Source of the DNA: an uncultured beta proteobacterium
GTDB taxonomy: Bacteria; Pseudomonadota; Gammaproteobacteria; Burkholderiales; Rhodocyclaceae
Direction of reading: 5' to 3'
Length of the DNA stretch: 7,628 nucleotides
Assembly (NCBI GenBank): GCA_903930395.1
Contig: CAIYYE010000530.1
Location: 1-7,628, forward strand
In this document: positions 5,213 to 7,628 of the stretch, piece by piece
Layout: each line of letters starts with the position of its first letter
Numbering within the stretch: position 1 is the stretch's first letter
Notes under the pieces: generated by a model
Databases searched by the model: none
Told to the model about the DNA's origin: nothing
Seen by the model: only the letters and a program-made list of their open reading frames with translations
Translations under genes and position numbers: made by a program

Positions 5213-5995
5213 ATGATCCGTTCCCTGTGGATTGCCCGAACCGGTCTCGATGCCCAGCAGACCCAGCTCGACGTCATCGCCAACAATCTGGCCAACGTCG
5301 GCACCAATGGCTACAAGCGCTCCCGCGCTGTTTTCGAGGATCTGCTCTATCAGAACCTGCGGCAGCCCGGCGCCCAGTCGTCGCAGCAATCGCAGATTCC
5401 GACCGGCCTGCAACTGGGCGCCGGGGCGCGCCCCGTGGCAACGGCCCGTCTCTACACCCAGGGTAATCTCCAGAAAACGGACAACACGCTGGATGTCGCC
5501 GTTCAGGGTGGCGGTTTCTTCCAGATACTTCTGCCGGATGGCACAACGGGTTATACGCGGGACGGCTCCTTCCAGAAAGACAACCAGGGCCAGATCGTTA
5601 CGGCGGACGGCTATCCGGTGCAGCCCAATATCACGATCCCGGCCAATGCTACCTCGGTCTCGATCGGCACCGACGGCACGGTCACCATTACCCAGGCTGG
5701 CTCGGCCGCCGCGACGCAGATCGGCTCCATCCAGCTGGCGACCTTCATCAACAATGGTGGCTTGCAGGCCGTGGGCCAGAATCTCTTCCTGGAAACCGCC
5801 GCGAGCGGCACGCCGACACCCAATACGCCGGGAACCAACGGCGCCGGCGTTACCAACCAGGGCTATGTCGAAACCTCCAACGTCAATGTGGCCGAAGAGC
5901 TGGTCACCATGATCCAGACGCAACGCGCCTACGAATTGAATTCGAAGGTCGTCTCGGTATCCGATGCGATGCTCGGGCGTCTGACCCAGATTTGA
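5213..5995 (+). CDS. flgG: FlgG, distal rod protein
   Basis: FlgG forms the straight distal rod that passes through the L and P rings. The 260-residue product is exactly the common family length. The start [20 protein letters not shown] and motif [20 protein letters not shown] (24-43) are diagnostic. Residues 46-63, [18 protein letters not shown], correspond to the 18-residue FlgG-specific segment [18 protein letters not shown] known from Salmonella, which distinguishes the rigid rod from the flexible hook; FlgE in this window lacks it. The core has [20 protein letters not shown] and GYTRDGSFQ, and the C-terminal helix begins [20 protein letters not shown] (221-240). AGGA (5202-5205) lies seven bases before the ATG, just beyond the flgF stop. 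The flgH ribosome binding site overlaps its own stop codon. Confidence 0.98.
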   Translation: MIRSLWIARTGLDAQQTQLDVIANNLANVGTNGYKRSRAVFEDLLYQNLRQPGAQSSQQSQIPTGLQLGAGARPVATARLYTQGNLQKTDNTLDVAVQGGGFFQILLPDGTTGYTRDGSFQKDNQGQIVTADGYPVQPNITIPANATSVSIGTDGTVTITQAGSAAATQIGSIQLATFINNGGLQAVGQNLFLETAASGTPTPNTPGTNGAGVTNQGYVETSNVNVAEELVTMIQTQRAYELNSKVVSVSDAMLGRLTQI

Positions 5996-6004
5996 GGTGA
6001 AACC

Positions 6005-6661
6005 ATGAAACGCCTGTTCTTGCTGGCGGTGGTATTGACGAGCGCCTGCTCAACGACGCCGCCGACCAATGTCCATCAGCCGATGACGGCCCGCCCCGCC
6101 ATGCGCGCCGAGCCGGTCAGCGGGAATGGGGCGATCTTCCAGGCGGGTTACAGTCGTCCGCTGTTTGAAGATCGTCGGGCACGCTTTGTCGGTGACACGA
6201 TCACGATCAAGATTACCGAAAGCACGACGGCATCGGCCGCCAATGCCAACAAGCTCGACAAGTCGAATTCACAGAAGGCCTCGATCAGTGCCCTCGCCGG
6301 CTTGCCAGGCAAGGGGCTGTCGGGCATCAATCTCGGCGCTACAAGCTCGACTGCCTTCAGTGGCAAGGGCGCGGCGGCCAACAATAACGTCTTTACCGGC
6401 AACATCACGGTGACTGTGATCGATGTCATGCCCAACGGCAATTTGCTGGTGTCCGGTGAAAAGCAACTGGCGATTGGCGAGGAGCAGGAGTTCGTCCGCG
6501 TTTCCGGCGTGATCAATCCAAGCTTTGTGGACTTCTCGAATACGATTGAGTCGTCGAAAGTGGCCGACGCCCGTATCGAGTACAAATCGGCCGGCCAGAT
6601 CAGCGACGGCCAGGTCATGGGCTGGATGGCACGATTCTTCCTTAATGTACTGCCATTCTAG
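6005..6661 (+). CDS. flgH: FlgH, L-ring lipoprotein
   Basis: FlgH forms the outer-membrane L ring, the bushing through which the rod exits. The product has 218 residues; E. coli FlgH has 232. A lipoprotein signal peptide, MKRLFLLAVVLTSAC, ends at the lipidated Cys15. The lipobox LTSAC is slightly off the usual L-A-G-C, with leucine at -4 and threonine at -3. Conserved FlgH blocks follow: GAIFQAGYSRPLFEDRRARF (42-61) with VGDTITIKITE (62-72), GNITVTVIDVMPNGNLLVSG (132-151), EKQLAIGEEQEF (152-163), VSGVINP, and VADARIEYKSAGQISDG (186-202). It ends GWMARFFLNVLPF (206-218). GAGGTGA (5994-6000) overlaps the flgG stop and lies four bases before the ATG, so the two genes are closely coupled. Residue 16 is serine, which favours sorting to the outer membrane. 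Confidence 0.97.
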   Translation: MKRLFLLAVVLTSACSTTPPTNVHQPMTARPAMRAEPVSGNGAIFQAGYSRPLFEDRRARFVGDTITIKITESTTASAANANKLDKSNSQKASISALAGLPGKGLSGINLGATSSTAFSGKGAAANNNVFTGNITVTVIDVMPNGNLLVSGEKQLAIGEEQEFVRVSGVINPSFVDFSNTIESSKVADARIEYKSAGQISDGQVMGWMARFFLNVLPF

Positions 6662-6685
6662 GCAACATTCAGGCGGAGAACGATC

Positions 6686-7628
6686 ATGAAGATATTTAGC
6701 GGCAATTGGTTCCGGCAGGCGGCAATTGTCACCGCTTGCCTGTTGCCGCTTTGCGGCCAGCCTGCATTGGCCGAACGCCTCAAGGATCTGGCCTCCATCC
6801 AGGGCGTCCGCAACAACCAGCTGATCGGTTATGGCATCGTGGTCGGCCTGGATAGCACGGGCGACCAGACGACACAGACGCCTTTCACCACGCAGGCTAT
6901 GGGCAACATGCTGTCGCAGCTGGGCGTCAATCTGACAGCCGAGCAGGCGACCAAGCTGCAGTTGAAGAATGTCGCTGCGGTGATGATCACCGCCGTCATG
7001 CCGCCGTTTTCCAAGCCGGGTCAAAACATCGACATCACTGTTTCATCGATGGGCAATGCGAAAAGCCTGCGCGGCGGCACCTTGCTGATGACCCCTTTGA
7101 AGGGGGCGGACGGACAGATTTACGCCATGGCTCAAGGCAATGTGCTGGTCGGTGGCGTGGGTGCCTCTTCGGGGGGCTCAAAAATCGCCGTGAATCACCT
7201 TTCGGCGGGCAGGATCCCGGCCGGGGCGACCATCGAGCGCGATATCCAGACGGCGGTCGGGCAAGGCGGTTTCGTTCATTTTGAACTGGTCAATGCTGAT
7301 TTCGCCACCGCCCAGAACGTCGTCGAGGCGATCAACCGGGCGACCTCGCCGGGTACGGCGCGGGCCGTCGATGGTCGACGAATTGCCGTGCGCGCGCCGG
7401 ATGACATCGATGATCGGGTTGCCTTTCTCGGGCGTATCGAGAATCTGGACGTAAAGCCGGCTATCGGCAGCGCGCTGGTCGTCATCAATCCTCGGACCGG
7501 CTCCGTGGTCATGAACCAGAAAGTGACGCTTGATCCCTGTGCCGTGGCCCATGGCAGCCTTTCCGTGGTGGTCGATGGCGGCAATCCGGCCACCGGCCAG
7601 CCGGCGGACATCCAGGTCAAGCAGGGCA
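6686..7628 (+). CDS. flgI: FlgI, P-ring protein (C-terminus beyond the window)
   Basis: FlgI assembles into the periplasmic P ring around the rod with help from FlgA. The frame is open from the ATG at 6686 to the window edge: 314 complete codons, against about 365-375 for the family, so roughly 50-60 residues are missing on the right. A Sec signal peptide (1-29) ends PALA before ERLKDL. The FlgI hallmark follows at once, [20 protein letters not shown] (33-52) VGLDSTGD. Further conserved stretches are [20 protein letters not shown] with [30 protein letters not shown] and [20 protein letters not shown], with Cys285. GGAG (6675-6678) lies seven bases before the ATG, and the gap from flgH is 24 bases. 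No stop or frameshift interrupts the visible part. Confidence 0.97.
   Translation, partial: MKIFSGNWFRQAAIVTACLLPLCGQPALAERLKDLASIQGVRNNQLIGYGIVVGLDSTGDQTTQTPFTTQAMGNMLSQLGVNLTAEQATKLQLKNVAAVMITAVMPPFSKPGQNIDITVSSMGNAKSLRGGTLLMTPLKGADGQIYAMAQGNVLVGGVGASSGGSKIAVNHLSAGRIPAGATIERDIQTAVGQGGFVHFELVNADFATAQNVVEAINRATSPGTARAVDGRRIAVRAPDDIDDRVAFLGRIENLDVKPAIGSALVVINPRTGSVVMNQKVTLDPCAVAHGSLSVVVDGGNPATGQPADIQVKQG

Noticed and set aside
5232..5912. A 226-codon plus-strand frame inside flgG
   Set aside because: It is out of frame with flgG and is a low-complexity Arg/Ser/Pro sequence, typical of a +1 shadow in high-GC coding DNA.
4718..5923. A 401-codon open frame on the minus strand across flgF and flgG
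   Set aside because: It is antisense to secure genes. The composition is that of a shadow frame, with no domain and no start signal of note.
6627..6642. TGGCACG-ATTC-TTCCT as a sigma-54 site before flgI
   Set aside because: The -24 half is perfect, but the -12 GC is missing (CC instead) and the site encodes the conserved FlgH end WMARFFLN.
1..7628. CRISPR arrays, insertion sequences, tRNA or rRNA genes, toxin-antitoxin or phage genes
   Set aside because: No direct-repeat arrays, transposase-like frames, RNA gene signatures or foreign-looking genes were seen. Conserved flagellar genes fill nearly all of the sequence.

Overview
The window is a section of a Gram-negative flagellar gene cluster. 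It carries, on the minus strand, flgA, flgM and flgN, and divergently on the plus strand flgB, flgC, flgD, flgE, flgF, flgG, flgH and the first 314 codons of flgI. The presence of L-ring and P-ring genes (flgH, flgI) with a P-ring chaperone (flgA) means an outer-membrane bacterium. High GC, the flgNMA / flgBCDEFGHI layout and the protein sequences fit a betaproteobacterium, perhaps a Rhodocyclales member. That placement is my inference from memory of the families, not a search result.

Layout. Positions 1-62 hold what may be the last 19 codons of an unidentified plus-strand gene that converges on flgN. Positions 46-782 are flgN and flgM (minus strand), joined by a one-base TGATG overlap. A strong sigma-28 (FliA) promoter, TAAAGTTT-N11-GCCGTTAT, sits just beyond the flgA stop and drives flgMN. 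Positions 848 to about 1543 are flgA (minus strand). A divergent gap of about 76 bases holds a probable sigma-54 promoter for the flgB operon. From 1620 to the right edge, eight genes run in one direction with gaps of 9 to 28 bases, clearly one operon. It continues past the edge, where the rest of flgI lies.

How the genes work together. FlgB, FlgC, FlgF and FlgG are the rod, FlgD is the hook cap, FlgE is the hook, and FlgH and FlgI are the outer-membrane and peptidoglycan bushings, with FlgA assisting FlgI. FlgM holds sigma-28 inactive until the hook-basal body is finished and can export it. FlgN chaperones the hook-filament junction proteins that are added next. The promoters fit this order: sigma-54 for the structural operon and sigma-28 for flgMN, so FlgM is made under the factor it inhibits.

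No novel system is visible. The observations most worth a second look are regulatory. Two one-mismatch sigma-54 sites lie inside the 3' ends of flgA and flgD, upstream of flgM and flgE. Smaller points are the uncertain flgA start, a poor flgF ribosome binding site and the possible gene end at the left edge. No gene-free stretch exceeds 300 bases.
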